Below, in pieces: positions 54,480 to 63,647 of a stretch of DNA of 64,000 nucleotides (positions are counted from its first letter, which is position 1; each line of letters opens with the position of its first letter). This stretch comes from Neobacillus sp. FSL H8-0543 (GTDB taxonomy: Bacteria > Bacillota > Bacilli > Bacillales > Cytobacillaceae): positions 4,662,501 to 4,726,500 of the forward strand of contig NZ_CP151943.1 of the NCBI RefSeq assembly GCF_038592905.1. The letters are read 5' to 3'. Below the pieces are notes generated by a model that was not told the DNA's origin, ran no database searches, and worked only from the letters and a program-made list of their open reading frames with translations. The position numbers were made by a program, and so were the translations under genes.

Positions 54480-54726
54480 TTAGGGGTTCTGCAAATTTAT
54501 AGTGTAGATAATAAGAATGAAATGGCTTGGTCCAGTTGACTGAGCTAAAGCCACCCAATAAAAAAAGTATTTATAATAAATTATTGATGCCGCTTTGAGA
54601 GGTACTAGTTCGTTGTTATATAACTAAATGATTTCCACAATATACATCGTTATTTGACTGAGAGAAATTATTAAGTCTAATAGTTAACGATTCCAAATGA
54701 GAATAGCAGAGTTTGAGGGTGAAAAT

Positions 54727-57507
54727 ATGGGATTGAAAGAGGAATTACTAGAGTTTCTAGATGCGGAAACTGGGAACTTGAAAGTGGAGCAACCGTCTGA
54801 CCGATTAACAGCGAAAGTCATCTCTGAATTTTTTCACGTAAAGCGAAATACGGTAAGTCATTACCTGAATCAGCTGCTTGATGAGGAAAAAATCATTAAG
54901 ATTAATACAAGGCCAGTTTATTTTTTAAGCCGATCCATCTTTGAACGTCAATTTTTCCCACTGCCAATTTACGTTTTGAATAGTTTTCAAGAGTTGATGG
55001 CGCATCAGCCAGCCGAAAAGCCTCCTTTAGATCTCCTTGAAGGGTTAATTGGCTCGGAAGGTAGCCTGAAAAGAGCCATCGAACAGATAAAAACGTCTAT
55101 TTATTATCCGGGCGGTGGATTGCCGATTATATTATGTGGTCCCACGGGTGTCGGCAAAAGTTACACGGCTGAGCGTATTTATCGCTATAGTGTGGAAAAG
55201 GAGACTCTCTCTAAGAATGCTCCGTTTATTAGTTTTAATTGTGCACAATATGCAAACAATCCAGAGTTGATGTCCAGTAATTTATTTGGATATGTCAAAG
55301 GCGCTTTTACCGGTGCGGATAAAACCAAGGACGGAATGCTTGCAGCAGCAGACGGCGGGATTTTGTTTTTAGATGAGGTCCATAGATTAAATGCGGAAGG
55401 TCAAGAGAAGTTATTCACTTTCCTTGATCAGGGAATTTATCGCAGAATGGGTGAGAGTGAAGGCAACCATGAAGCAAATGTTCGACTAATCTTTGCCACC
55501 ACGGAGAATTTAGAAACAAACTTTTTACAAACATTTTTGCGGCGGATTCCTATTCGTGTCATGTTACCTGGATTGGATGAACGCGGTGAAAGAGAAAAGA
55601 AACAATTTGTCTATCTGTTTTTGATAAACGAGGCTAGGAAACTTGGGAAAGCGATTCGGATTACTACTCGGGCGCTCGATGCCTTAATCAAACACCATTA
55701 CAATGGAAACATGGGTGATTTAAAAAACACAATCAAATATATTGCTGCCGCATCATTTGTTAAGAATCAAAAAGAATACGAGGTTCAGCTCACATTACAT
55801 GATTTGCCCGATCGAATTTTAGAAGAAACGATTCGATATACAGACAACAAATTAAAGCAGAATCATGATATTGTTATTCAGCCGGATTCTACTCTAGATC
55901 AATTGTACGAAACCAGTATCTCTCAAATGCAGTTGATTAAAAAAACATATGGAAAAATTTTAGACCTTTTTGATGAGAGTCAAGAAAAAGGATTAAATCA
56001 AAAGTATTTTGAGCAAAACGTAATGAATGATATTCTCCTACTCTTTGATCATCTTATTTTTAAAAACTCAAAAGAAGACGCTGGAGTGAGATTGGAATTA
56101 ACGACAGTTAGTGTTCAAGAAATTATTCAGTATCTTGAAACGAATTATCATGTCAAATTTAATGGAAATAGCATTTACGCTATTGCTCATTTTCTTTATT
56201 ACAAGGGGAACACACTGATTAGATGGTCTGAACAACAAGAAACGATTATCGAAAAACTGGGACATTATATTGATGCATCCTATAAGATGGAGCAGCAATT
56301 AGCTAAGCAATTTGTCCATCTGTTAGAAAGCAAATTGGATGTAAAACTTTATATGATGGATGAAATTTTCTTAGCCTTCTATCTGCGAAGTTTGGCGATT
56401 GAACAGACGAACCAGCAGGTGAAAGCGATTATTTTAGCTCATGGATATGCAACGGCCAGTAGTATCGCCAACGTTGCCAATCGTCTATTAAGTAAAAATG
56501 TCTTTGAAGCATTTGATATGCCGATTGACATTTCCGTTGAAGAAACCGCCGCACGAGTAGTGAATTATATTGAACATAACGACGTATCGAAAGGCCTTGT
56601 CATTTTAGTCGATATGGGTTCATTGAAAGATATTTATTCTCAATTCAAAAAGCATGTGAATGGTCCGGTGGCCATCATTAATAATGTTTCAACTCAGATG
56701 GCATTATTTCTTGGAAGTATGTTAGAGAAGGACTTATTTTTGGAAGAAATGATTGAAAATTTGCGCATTGCAAATGAAACGGAGTATAACATTATTTATC
56801 CTGAAAAGGAAAAGGAAAAGATCATCATCACCTCTTGTTTAACTGGCATGGGAACAGCCTATCAAATTCAAAAGTTACTTGAAGCAAGTATTCCAGAAGA
56901 TTTAGCAATCCAAGTGATGGCCTATGATTATAATCGGTTAGAAGAATTAGGTTCTTCGGAAGCAATATTTCAACTTTATGATGTACTAGCCATTGTCGGG
57001 ACAACAGATCCAGGAATAAAGAAGGTACTGTACCTTTCCTTGGAAGATATCATTTCTGGACAAGGAGAGGCAAAGATGCGTAAAATCTTCCAGCCCATTG
57101 TAAATGAAGAACGCTTTAAAGAAATAAATGATAACTTGATTCGCAATTGCTCGCTTGAACGGGTCATTGAATCGATTACTATTCTAGATTCAGAAAAAAT
57201 CCTTTCTCACGCAGAGGAATTTATCCATCGATTAGAAATTCGTTTAAACAAACGATTGCCAAATGATAAAAAAGTTGCCTTATATGTTCATGTCAGTTGT
57301 TTGGTTGAGCGGCTGATTCGCCAAGTTCCGATTGAGAACTATCATAATCTTGAATATTTTGAACAGTGTCAAAAAGAGATGATCACTTTTATAAAAGAGG
57401 CATTTAGTGTCATAGAGAGTATCTATAATGTCAAAATCAATCTCGCCGAGATCGGCTATATTTATGATTATTTAGCGGCAGAAAGTAGTTATCATGAGGA
57501 ATTCTAA
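54727..57507 (+). CDS. gfrR: Sigma-54-dependent PTS activator of LevR/ManR/GfrR type
   Basis: A 926-residue regulator: N-terminal helix-turn-helix (about 25-60), AAA+ sigma-54 activation domain with Walker A GPTGVGKS (138-145) and the sigma-54-contact loop GAFTGAD (192-198), then PRD1, a mannose-type EIIA-like domain (ILAHGYATASSIANVANRLL), an EIIB-like segment and a C-terminal PRD2 (ALYVHVSCLVERL). PTS phosphorylation of the PRD and EIIA domains sets its activity. Start ATG 54727 has GAGGGTGA. It lies just upstream of the PTS operon and its -24/-12 promoter, so it is the activator. The specific GfrR name follows from the operon content. Confidence 0.9.
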   Translation: MGLKEELLEFLDAETGNLKVEQPSDRLTAKVISEFFHVKRNTVSHYLNQLLDEEKIIKINTRPVYFLSRSIFERQFFPLPIYVLNSFQELMAHQPAEKPPLDLLEGLIGSEGSLKRAIEQIKTSIYYPGGGLPIILCGPTGVGKSYTAERIYRYSVEKETLSKNAPFISFNCAQYANNPELMSSNLFGYVKGAFTGADKTKDGMLAAADGGILFLDEVHRLNAEGQEKLFTFLDQGIYRRMGESEGNHEANVRLIFATTENLETNFLQTFLRRIPIRVMLPGLDERGEREKKQFVYLFLINEARKLGKAIRITTRALDALIKHHYNGNMGDLKNTIKYIAAASFVKNQKEYEVQLTLHDLPDRILEETIRYTDNKLKQNHDIVIQPDSTLDQLYETSISQMQLIKKTYGKILDLFDESQEKGLNQKYFEQNVMNDILLLFDHLIFKNSKEDAGVRLELTTVSVQEIIQYLETNYHVKFNGNSIYAIAHFLYYKGNTLIRWSEQQETIIEKLGHYIDASYKMEQQLAKQFVHLLESKLDVKLYMMDEIFLAFYLRSLAIEQTNQQVKAIILAHGYATASSIANVANRLLSKNVFEAFDMPIDISVEETAARVVNYIEHNDVSKGLVILVDMGSLKDIYSQFKKHVNGPVAIINNVSTQMALFLGSMLEKDLFLEEMIENLRIANETEYNIIYPEKEKEKIIITSCLTGMGTAYQIQKLLEASIPEDLAIQVMAYDYNRLEELGSSEAIFQLYDVLAIVGTTDPGIKKVLYLSLEDIISGQGEAKMRKIFQPIVNEERFKEINDNLIRNCSLERVIESITILDSEKILSHAEEFIHRLEIRLNKRLPNDKKVALYVHVSCLVERLIRQVPIENYHNLEYFEQCQKEMITFIKEAFSVIESIYNVKINLAEIGYIYDYLAAESSYHEEF

Positions 57508-57520
57508 ATAAAAACGGGGA

Positions 57521-57550
57521 GCGTGCCACTAAGTTGGCACGCTTTTTGCA
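57521..57550 (+). terminator. Terminator of the activator gene
   Basis: Stem GCGTGCCA / TGGCACGC (8 bp, 6-nt loop) with TTTTT. Its 3' arm overlaps the -24 promoter element. Confidence 0.8.
57534..57550 (+). promoter_or_regulatory. Sigma-54 (-24/-12) promoter of the gfr operon
   Basis: TTGGCAC-N5-TTGCA, near-perfect match to the consensus TGGCAC-N5-TTGCA/T, 49 bases before gfrA. The neighbouring LevR-type activator needs exactly such a promoter. Confidence 0.9.
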
Positions 57551-57598
57551 TGATATATAGGTAGAGTGATGGAATATGAAATAAAGGTGGTGATAATC

Positions 57599-58018
57599 AT
57601 GAGATATTTGTTATTTGCCTCGCACGGCAGACTCGCGGAAGGAATGCTACATTCAGTTGAGATGATCACAGGCAAGCAAGAAAGTGTTTGGACAATGGGG
57701 GCTTATCTTGAGGAAAAAGTGGATATTAAATCGCAAATTAATGCTTGTTTAAGGAGACTCATGGATGAGGATGAATTAATTGTTGTCACAGACATCTTTG
57801 GCGGCAGTGTTAATAACGAATTTATGAATGTACTTGATGATAAACGCATTCATTTAATAGCTGGTCTGAATCTGGCAATGGTCATTGAATTGGTAACCAT
57901 GAATAACCGAGAAAAGGATACGGTGAAATTAATTAAATCTGCACTGAATAATTCAAAAAGCTCGATGAGATATTGCAATCTAGATTTAAAATGTGATACA
58001 GATGACGAAGAATTTTAA
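57599..58018 (+). CDS. gfrA: Mannose-family PTS EIIA subunit
   Basis: A 139-residue EIIA of the mannose (EII-Man) family. It has active-site His9 in SHG and the VTDIFGGSVNNEF loop typical of the fold. It accepts phosphate from HPr-His and passes it to EIIB. ATG 57599 follows AAGGTGG; the longer frame is rejected. First gene after the sigma-54 promoter. Confidence 0.9.
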   Translation: MRYLLFASHGRLAEGMLHSVEMITGKQESVWTMGAYLEEKVDIKSQINACLRRLMDEDELIVVTDIFGGSVNNEFMNVLDDKRIHLIAGLNLAMVIELVTMNNREKDTVKLIKSALNNSKSSMRYCNLDLKCDTDDEEF

Positions 58019-58035
58019 CAGGGAGGATCTCTCAT

Positions 58036-58506
58036 ATGATTAAGTTATTACGCGTGGACCATCGATTATTACATGGACAGGTCGCATTTTCTTGGACAAA
58101 TAATTTAGGGGTAGATTCGATATTAATTGCGAATGATGATGTGCCAGTAAACGCATTAAGAAAAACCACGATTAAGCTTGCAAAGCCACAAGGAATAAAA
58201 TTGGTCATTAAAAATATTGACGATTCGATAGCGGCATTGAAAAGCGGTGCTACAGATAAATATAAACTCTTTATTGTCGTGGAATCTGTGGCAGATGCCG
58301 AACGGATTGTAAGCGCTTATCCTGAAATCAAACAAGTAAATTTAGGAGGAATTAAAGCGAAGGAAGGAGCTCGCAACATTTCGAAAGCCGTGAATCTATT
58401 GCCTGAAGAGGAAGAGCTGGTGAAAAAGATGGCAGCTCAAGGTGTTGAGGTCGAAATTAGACAAGTACCAAGTGATAAAAAGGTAATTGCACAAAATGTG
58501 CTCTAA
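58036..58506 (+). CDS. gfrB: Mannose-family PTS EIIB subunit
   Basis: A 156-residue EIIB with the phosphorylated His13 in RVDHRLLHGQVAFSW and the typical PTS_IIB core (VNLGGIKAKEGARNI). It transfers phosphate to the incoming sugar. GGGAGG precedes the ATG, 17 bases after gfrA. Confidence 0.9.
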   Translation: MIKLLRVDHRLLHGQVAFSWTNNLGVDSILIANDDVPVNALRKTTIKLAKPQGIKLVIKNIDDSIAALKSGATDKYKLFIVVESVADAERIVSAYPEIKQVNLGGIKAKEGARNISKAVNLLPEEEELVKKMAAQGVEVEIRQVPSDKKVIAQNVL

Positions 58507-58530
58507 AATTTTAGTATAGGAGGGGTTTAA

Positions 58531-59316
58531 ATGGTTACGGCATTGTTGCTTGGTTTGGTTGCTTTTATAGCACAAAGTGAATATGCATTGGGTACAAGCT
58601 TACTTTCTCGTCCCCTTGTAACAGGCTTATTGGTTGGGATTGTCATGGGAGATATAACAACGGGAGTCATTATGGGGGCAACATTGGAGCTGGCTTTCAT
58701 TGGTTCCTTCTCAGTGGGGGCGGCAATCCCACCTGATGTTGTAACAGGTGGTGTCCTTGGGACAGCATTTGCGATTTCCTCCGGTGCGGGTCCAGAAACA
58801 GCCCTTTTACTTGGGTTACCGATCGCAACCTTTACACTTGTCTTGAAAAATATTTATCTAGGACTCTTTTTACCAATTCTTGCCCATAAAGCAGATAAAT
58901 ATGCCGATGATGGCAATACTCGCGGGATTGAAGCGATGCATTTAATTGGAGGTTTCGGTCTTTCCTTAATGCTTGGAATGATTGTTACCATCTCATTTTA
59001 CGTTGGCAGCGATGCCATTAAAGGTGTGTTAGATTCCATCCCGAATTTCATTCAAACAGGATTACAGGTCGCTACGGGTATTTTACCAGCACTCGGTTTT
59101 GCAATGTTGGCTAGATTATTGATTAATAAAAAAGTGGTACCTTATTTCTTTCTAGGTTTTATCATTGTTGCTTATTTAAATGTTCCAGTAACGGGTATTG
59201 CAATTCTTGGAGCGATTGTAGCGGTAATTATGGTTAACGTTATGCAAGGTAAGAAAGTAAATCTAGCAACAAATCAAGGAGGAGTGATGAGCGATGACGA
59301 CGATGAAGACTTCTGA
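58531..59316 (+). CDS. gfrC: Mannose-family PTS EIIC permease subunit
   Basis: A 261-residue EIIC membrane protein with about seven helices (AQSEYALGTSLLSRPLVTGLLVGIVMGD, LELAFIGSFSVGAAIPPDV). Forms the translocation unit with EIID. AGGAGGGG precedes the ATG. Its 3' end overlaps the gfrD start by 23 bases, so translation is coupled. Confidence 0.9.
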   Translation: MVTALLLGLVAFIAQSEYALGTSLLSRPLVTGLLVGIVMGDITTGVIMGATLELAFIGSFSVGAAIPPDVVTGGVLGTAFAISSGAGPETALLLGLPIATFTLVLKNIYLGLFLPILAHKADKYADDGNTRGIEAMHLIGGFGLSLMLGMIVTISFYVGSDAIKGVLDSIPNFIQTGLQVATGILPALGFAMLARLLINKKVVPYFFLGFIIVAYLNVPVTGIAILGAIVAVIMVNVMQGKKVNLATNQGGVMSDDDDEDF

Positions 59317-60148
59317 TCAAGAACAGGTTCTCGAGGATTTAGAACAAATAAAAGTAAGTAATAAAGATCTTAATCGAATCTTCTGGCGTTCCTTTCAAAT
59401 GGAATTCTCTTGGAACTATGAACGACAAATGAATATGGCCTATACTTATGCGATGATTCCACTTTTGAAAAAGTTATATAAGAATAAGGAAGACCTTTCA
59501 CAAGCGTTAAAACGCCATCTTGAATTTTTTAATACAACACCACATATTGTCACGATGATGCTAGGTTTGTCTGCGGCCATGGAAAAACAAAATGCGGAAA
59601 GCAAAGATTTTGATTCCTCAACGATAAACAGCGTTAAGGCCTCCTTGATGGGGCCGTTAGCCGGATTAGGAGATTCATTCTTTTGGGGTACACTGCGGTT
59701 AATTGCTACCGGAGTCGGAACATCGCTGGCCTTGCAAGGAAATATACTTGGTCCCATTTTATTTTTACTCGTCTTCAATGTTCCTCATATTTTGATTCGC
59801 TTTATGCTTACCCGGCTTGGTTTTAAAATGGGGACTGGCTTTTTACAGCGTTTGCAGCAAAGTGGAACCATGGAAAGCTTAACCTTTGGAGCTGCGATTC
59901 TTGGATTAATGGTGATAGGGGGAATGAGCGCTTCGATGATTTCGATCGGTGTCCCGCTAAAAATAGGTAGTGGAGAAGGGGCGGCACCGGTTCAAGATAT
60001 CTTAAATAATATCATGCCAGGCCTCTTGCCTTTAGCGGCATTTGGAGTGATCTATTGGCTGCTCGGTAAGGGCTTTAAAGCAACCACCATTCTTATTGGA
60101 ATCGCGCTCGTCGGTATCCTTGGAGTTTGGGCGGGCATTTTGGGCTAA
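59294..60148 (+). CDS. gfrD: Mannose-family PTS EIID subunit
   Basis: A 284-residue EIID: N-terminal soluble part with RRSFQMEFSWNYERQM-like motif (FWRSFQMEFSWNYERQMNMA) and a C-terminal membrane part (SLMGPLAGLGDSFFWGTLRLIATGVG). Starts inside gfrC at ATG 59294 after GGAGGAGTG. Confidence 0.9.
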   Translation: MTTMKTSDQEQVLEDLEQIKVSNKDLNRIFWRSFQMEFSWNYERQMNMAYTYAMIPLLKKLYKNKEDLSQALKRHLEFFNTTPHIVTMMLGLSAAMEKQNAESKDFDSSTINSVKASLMGPLAGLGDSFFWGTLRLIATGVGTSLALQGNILGPILFLLVFNVPHILIRFMLTRLGFKMGTGFLQRLQQSGTMESLTFGAAILGLMVIGGMSASMISIGVPLKIGSGEGAAPVQDILNNIMPGLLPLAAFGVIYWLLGKGFKATTILIGIALVGILGVWAGILG

Positions 60149-60176
60149 TTTTAAATACAGAAAAAGGGTGTTCCAT

Positions 60177-61250
60177 TTGAAAGAAACGATGATGACCTAT
60201 ATACACGAGGAACCGCAAGTATGTAAAGAGATTTTGACAAACTATGAAGAAAATCTGCAGCCATTTAAGGAATTGATTCAAGCGAAACAGCCTAGAAATT
60301 GGCTTGTACTAGCAACAGGATCCAGTGCAAATGCGATGGTAAGTGCTAAATACTATATGGAAAAGACTGCTGGCGTATCTATCGAAATTCAAGAGCCATT
60401 TAACTTTGTTCATTATGAAAAAATAAAGCCATCCACAGATTTTATTCTTGCTGTTTCGCAAAGTGGGCATAGTTTTTCAACGATTGAAGCACTAAAAAAG
60501 GTCCATGGTGCAGGAAGGATTCCAACGGCAGTCTTGACTTCGAAGATGGATAGTCCAATTATCGAGTATGCCGATACGGTTATTGATATCGGCTGTGGGG
60601 TTGAAAAAGTCGGCTTTGTTACGAAGGGTTTTACAGCGACAGTCCTTACTTCCATGTTAATGGGAATAACAGCAGGAGCAGTACTTGGAGAGATACAAGC
60701 AGAAGAAGTAGCAAAAGAAATTGAAAAGTTTACTAGAATAATTGAGCATATTCCCGCAATGATTGAAAAAACAGAGAGCTTCTATAATCAACATGCCAGT
60801 GAATTGACTGCCATTCCACGCTTTGCTGTCATCGGCTATGGTCCAACGGTTGGTACAGCAAAAGAGGGAGAAACCAAATTTACTGAAACCGTTCGTGTTC
60901 CCACACAGGGGTTTGAGTTGGAAGCTTTTATGCACGGTCCGTATTTAGAAGTAAACCAATCCTATGGGTTGATTTTTATTAAAACCAAAGGTCATCTCGC
61001 GCAGCGGTCTGAGAGTTTAAAACAGTATCTGCTGCCATATACTGAACACTGCTTTTCAATCTCAAATGAATCTGATGACGCTGATTCGAAAAGCTTGTCT
61101 TTAGACATCGATCTTGATGAATTAATCAGTCCATTGGCTTTGGTTATTCCGCTCCAACTATTAGCTTACAGAATTGCTTCTGGAAGAGGAATTGATCTTG
61201 GAGTCCGTATATTTGATGACTTTGATAAAGTTTTAAAAAGCAAAGTTTAA
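60177..61250 (+). CDS. gfrE: SIS-domain sugar-phosphate deglycase, GfrE-like (glucoselysine-6-phosphate deglycase)
   Basis: A 357-residue protein with two SIS domains (ATGSSANAMVSAKYYMEK; QSGHSFSTIEALKKV). In Salmonella and Enterococcus the gene at this place, GfrE, splits glucoselysine 6-phosphate into glucose 6-phosphate-type sugar and lysine. AAGGGTG sets the start at TTG 60177; the longer frame overlaps gfrD and is rejected. The assignment to E rather than F rests on order and length. Confidence 0.75.
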   Translation: MKETMMTYIHEEPQVCKEILTNYEENLQPFKELIQAKQPRNWLVLATGSSANAMVSAKYYMEKTAGVSIEIQEPFNFVHYEKIKPSTDFILAVSQSGHSFSTIEALKKVHGAGRIPTAVLTSKMDSPIIEYADTVIDIGCGVEKVGFVTKGFTATVLTSMLMGITAGAVLGEIQAEEVAKEIEKFTRIIEHIPAMIEKTESFYNQHASELTAIPRFAVIGYGPTVGTAKEGETKFTETVRVPTQGFELEAFMHGPYLEVNQSYGLIFIKTKGHLAQRSESLKQYLLPYTEHCFSISNESDDADSKSLSLDIDLDELISPLALVIPLQLLAYRIASGRGIDLGVRIFDDFDKVLKSKV

Positions 61251-61294
61251 TAGCAGGTAAATGCAGATTACAAACGGAGGAGCAAACCAACAAC

Positions 61295-62305
61295 ATGTTA
61301 AAATTTGATGAAGGCGTCTATTTAGAAAATGGCCGGATTACTTATGAAACACGTGAGGAAATTGAAAAGATTGCTGATGAAATTTCAAAAGAGGGATTTA
61401 AAAATATCTTTTTCATTTCGGTTGGCGGATCTATTTCTATCATGTGGCCAATACAAGAAATGCTAAAACAAATGACGGATATTCCTGTTTTTTCAGAACA
61501 GGCAGGCGAAGTTGTGTTAACAGGTCATAAACAGCTTACAAAAGATTCGATTGTGATCATGGCATCTAAATCCGGAGATACAAAAGAGAGCGTTGCCGCT
61601 GCAGAATGGTGTAAGGAACAAGGTTTCCGAGTTGTGTCACTAGTAGGTACTCCAGGGACTCCATTGGAAAAGGCAAGTCGCTGGGTCATTCCAAATAAAG
61701 CGAAAAATGGCGTGGAGTTTGAATATATGCAATTATTTATGCTAGTGTTCAAAATGCTCAAAAATGCAGGCGAATTTCCAACGTACACAAAATTTGCGGA
61801 TCAACTTGAAACCCTTCCGGAAAACCTATTGAACGCTAAGAAAAAATTTGAACCAGTCGCAGATGAAATTGCGAAAACGTACTATAATGAGCCATACAAT
61901 ATTTGGGTTGGTGACGGGGAAATATGGGGAGAGGTATACCTATTCTCCATGTGTATCCTCGAAGAAATGCAATGGGTTCGAACCAAAGCTGTTTCCTCTT
62001 CTGAGTTTTTCCATGGGACACTAGAGTTGGTAGATGAGGATGTACCCGTTTTCTTAGTTAAAGGTGAGGGGAAACGCCGAGTGCTCGATGAGCGTGTTGA
62101 AAAGTTCTGTAAACAATATACGAAAAAGCTTGTAGTCCTTGATACAAAAGACTATGAATTGAACGGAATTGACGATGAATTCCGCTGGATATTAGCACCA
62201 GCCATTTCTTCCACACTGTTAGTAGACCGTCTGGCTCGCTATTACGAAAAATACACAGGCCATGACCTAGACATGCGCCGTTACTACCGTCAGTTTGATT
62301 ATTAG
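61295..62305 (+). CDS. gfrF: SIS-domain deglycase, GfrF/FrlB-like (fructoselysine-6-phosphate deglycase)
   Basis: A 336-residue protein with two SIS domains (FISVGGSISIMWPIQEM; SKSGDTKESVAAAEW), a Glu/His-containing SSSEFFHGTLELV active-site segment and a basic C-terminal tail (DMRRYYRQFDY). FrlB-type deglycases release glucose 6-phosphate and lysine from fructoselysine 6-phosphate. GGAGG precedes the ATG. Last gene of the operon; a strong terminator follows. Confidence 0.8.
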   Translation: MLKFDEGVYLENGRITYETREEIEKIADEISKEGFKNIFFISVGGSISIMWPIQEMLKQMTDIPVFSEQAGEVVLTGHKQLTKDSIVIMASKSGDTKESVAAAEWCKEQGFRVVSLVGTPGTPLEKASRWVIPNKAKNGVEFEYMQLFMLVFKMLKNAGEFPTYTKFADQLETLPENLLNAKKKFEPVADEIAKTYYNEPYNIWVGDGEIWGEVYLFSMCILEEMQWVRTKAVSSSEFFHGTLELVDEDVPVFLVKGEGKRRVLDERVEKFCKQYTKKLVVLDTKDYELNGIDDEFRWILAPAISSTLLVDRLARYYEKYTGHDLDMRRYYRQFDY

Positions 62306-62360
62306 GGGAGAGGAACCAGTCCCCTTTTAGAGACAATGACTGTAATTGTAAAACAAACAT

Positions 62361-62397
62361 AATCCCCTTCACGCAACATGTGAAGGGGATTTCTTTT
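62361..62397 (+). terminator. Terminator of the gfr operon
   Basis: Perfect 12-bp stem AATCCCCTTCAC / GTGAAGGGGATT, 7-nt loop, TTCTTTT after. Confidence 0.9.
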
Positions 62398-62853
62398 AAA
62401 GTAGGATGATTATGGAGAGAGGTTTGGTTATTAAGCAGGGCGCTGAAAAACTTATGAAAGGATTGGAACAGTAGGTGTAAAAAAATGTATCTCCTCCTCT
62501 AGTAGCAGGAAGACAATTGAATATTATCTATCACTAAAGTGTACTGCACTTTTATTCTCCGAATTTTCGAAAATGAAGGCACTATCCATCAAATGGAGGG
62601 TTCCTAGCGCTTTTATTTGTAATAGTGAAGTAAGTACCTGTTGGAATTTTCTAAAAGATTAATAAACAAGTAATGGCTCCACCTTCGCCAATTACCATGA
62701 CAGCCACACATGCCATCCCCGCTAATACTAGGATAATCAATCATTGTTAAGAGCCTGCTTTGTGGATGTTAAGGTTCTGTAAATGTTTGATTAAATCTAA
62801 TGTTCAATTAAGAGGGGGACTAGTTCCCAAACTTTAAATTGAAACTTCCAAGG

Positions 62854-62886
62854 ACAGTTACTTTACAGTAACTGTTCCATTTTTTA
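62854..62886 (+). terminator. Isolated terminator-like hairpin
   Basis: ACAGTTAC / GTAACTGT stem with a 6-nt loop and ATTTTTTAT after it. No gene precedes it in this window. Confidence 0.6.
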
Positions 62887-63024
62887 TGTTCCAATAGCAC
62901 TTTTTTCTATTTATTGTAAGTTACTTGAAAAAAGATTAAAAATGTACGGATTCACTTTAAACTTGTCCATTTCAAAAAAAGATTTTTTGCATTTAATGTA
63001 ATATGAATAGAGGTGAATAGAAAA

Positions 63025-63321
63025 TTGAAATTTTTGAAATCAGATTGCTGTAGCCCGCTCCTAGTTGGAACGACTGAAACAGATAGGATTGCTGTTGGTT
63101 ATAACTTAGCATGTGGACAACAATCCAGTGTATTGTATGAGGCTGTTAATATGGAGCGCTTTCCAACCGTTACTGCAATAACTCGATTAAGCGGGTCAGA
63201 AAATCCTTGTATAGACTTTTCCCAACGGTTATTTTTATTATATGAATATTTAAATAGTATTGTAATTTTAAAATTTTTAATATATATTGAATATAGTTTT
63301 TATTATTACTTAGTTGTTTAA
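63025..63321 (+). CDS. Small hypothetical Cys-containing protein
   Basis: A 98-residue frame starting at TTG 63025 with AGAGGTGA eight bases upstream, a strong ribosome binding site. It begins MKFLKSDCCSPLLVGTTETD and has a hydrophobic, Tyr/Phe-rich C-terminus that looks like AT-rich read-through and may not be part of a functional protein. No family recognised. It ends about 30 bases before the SAM riboswitch and may be a remnant. Confidence 0.45.
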   Translation: MKFLKSDCCSPLLVGTTETDRIAVGYNLACGQQSSVLYEAVNMERFPTVTAITRLSGSENPCIDFSQRLFLLYEYLNSIVILKFLIYIEYSFYYYLVV

Positions 63322-63353
63322 GTTGATTAATACCTGATACTACATAATGTTAA

Positions 63354-63459
63354 CCTTATCAAGAGAGGCAGAGGGAATGGCCCGATGACGCCCGGCAACC
63401 GCTATTTTTTATAGTATGGTGCCAAATCCTACAGAACGAGTAAGTTCTGAAAGATAAGG
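63354..63459 (+). promoter_or_regulatory. SAM-I (S-box) riboswitch aptamer
   Basis: The conserved blocks are present: P1 CCTTATC (63354) with GATAAGG (63453-63459), AGAGAGGCAGAGGGAATGGC, CCGATGACGCCCGGCAACC, GGTGCCAAATCC and GAAAGATAAGGA. One consensus base differs (GATGAC for GATGAA). Confidence 0.95.
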
Positions 63460-63475
63460 AAGAGTATATACATAA

Positions 63476-63510
63476 ACCCTCTTCCTATTTTCGGAAGAGG
63501 GTATTTTATT
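63476..63510 (+). terminator. Riboswitch expression-platform terminator
   Basis: ACCCTCTTCC / GGAAGAGGGT (10 bp) and ATTTTATT. CTCTTCC (63479-63485) can pair instead with GGAAGAG (63458-63464) at the 3' edge of P1, the expected antiterminator; SAM should therefore switch the gene off. Confidence 0.9.
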
Positions 63511-63647
63511 AGGTGCGAAAAGAAAAACACGAACATTTATATAAAGTATTAAAAAAACATTCGACTTTGTATTGCTATTTTTGATTTATTTTAGTAAATT
63601 AATAGATAAATAGTAATAAAGACGAAATATATTACAGGGGGAACATC

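Larger units (their letters stand above)
62306..63024. other. 719-base gap with terminators and a repeat copy
   Basis: Terminator at 62361, a copy of the GAAAATGAAGGCACTATCC repeat (62568-62594) followed by GGGTTCCTAGCGCTTTT, a possible minus-strand tail of a small membrane peptide (27 residues, near 62660-62740) and a second hairpin at 62854. No gene is called. Confidence 0.5.

Noticed and set aside
62660..62740. Short minus-strand membrane peptide (about 27 residues)
   Set aside because: Hydrophobic and plausible, but without a ribosome binding site; could be a remnant tail.
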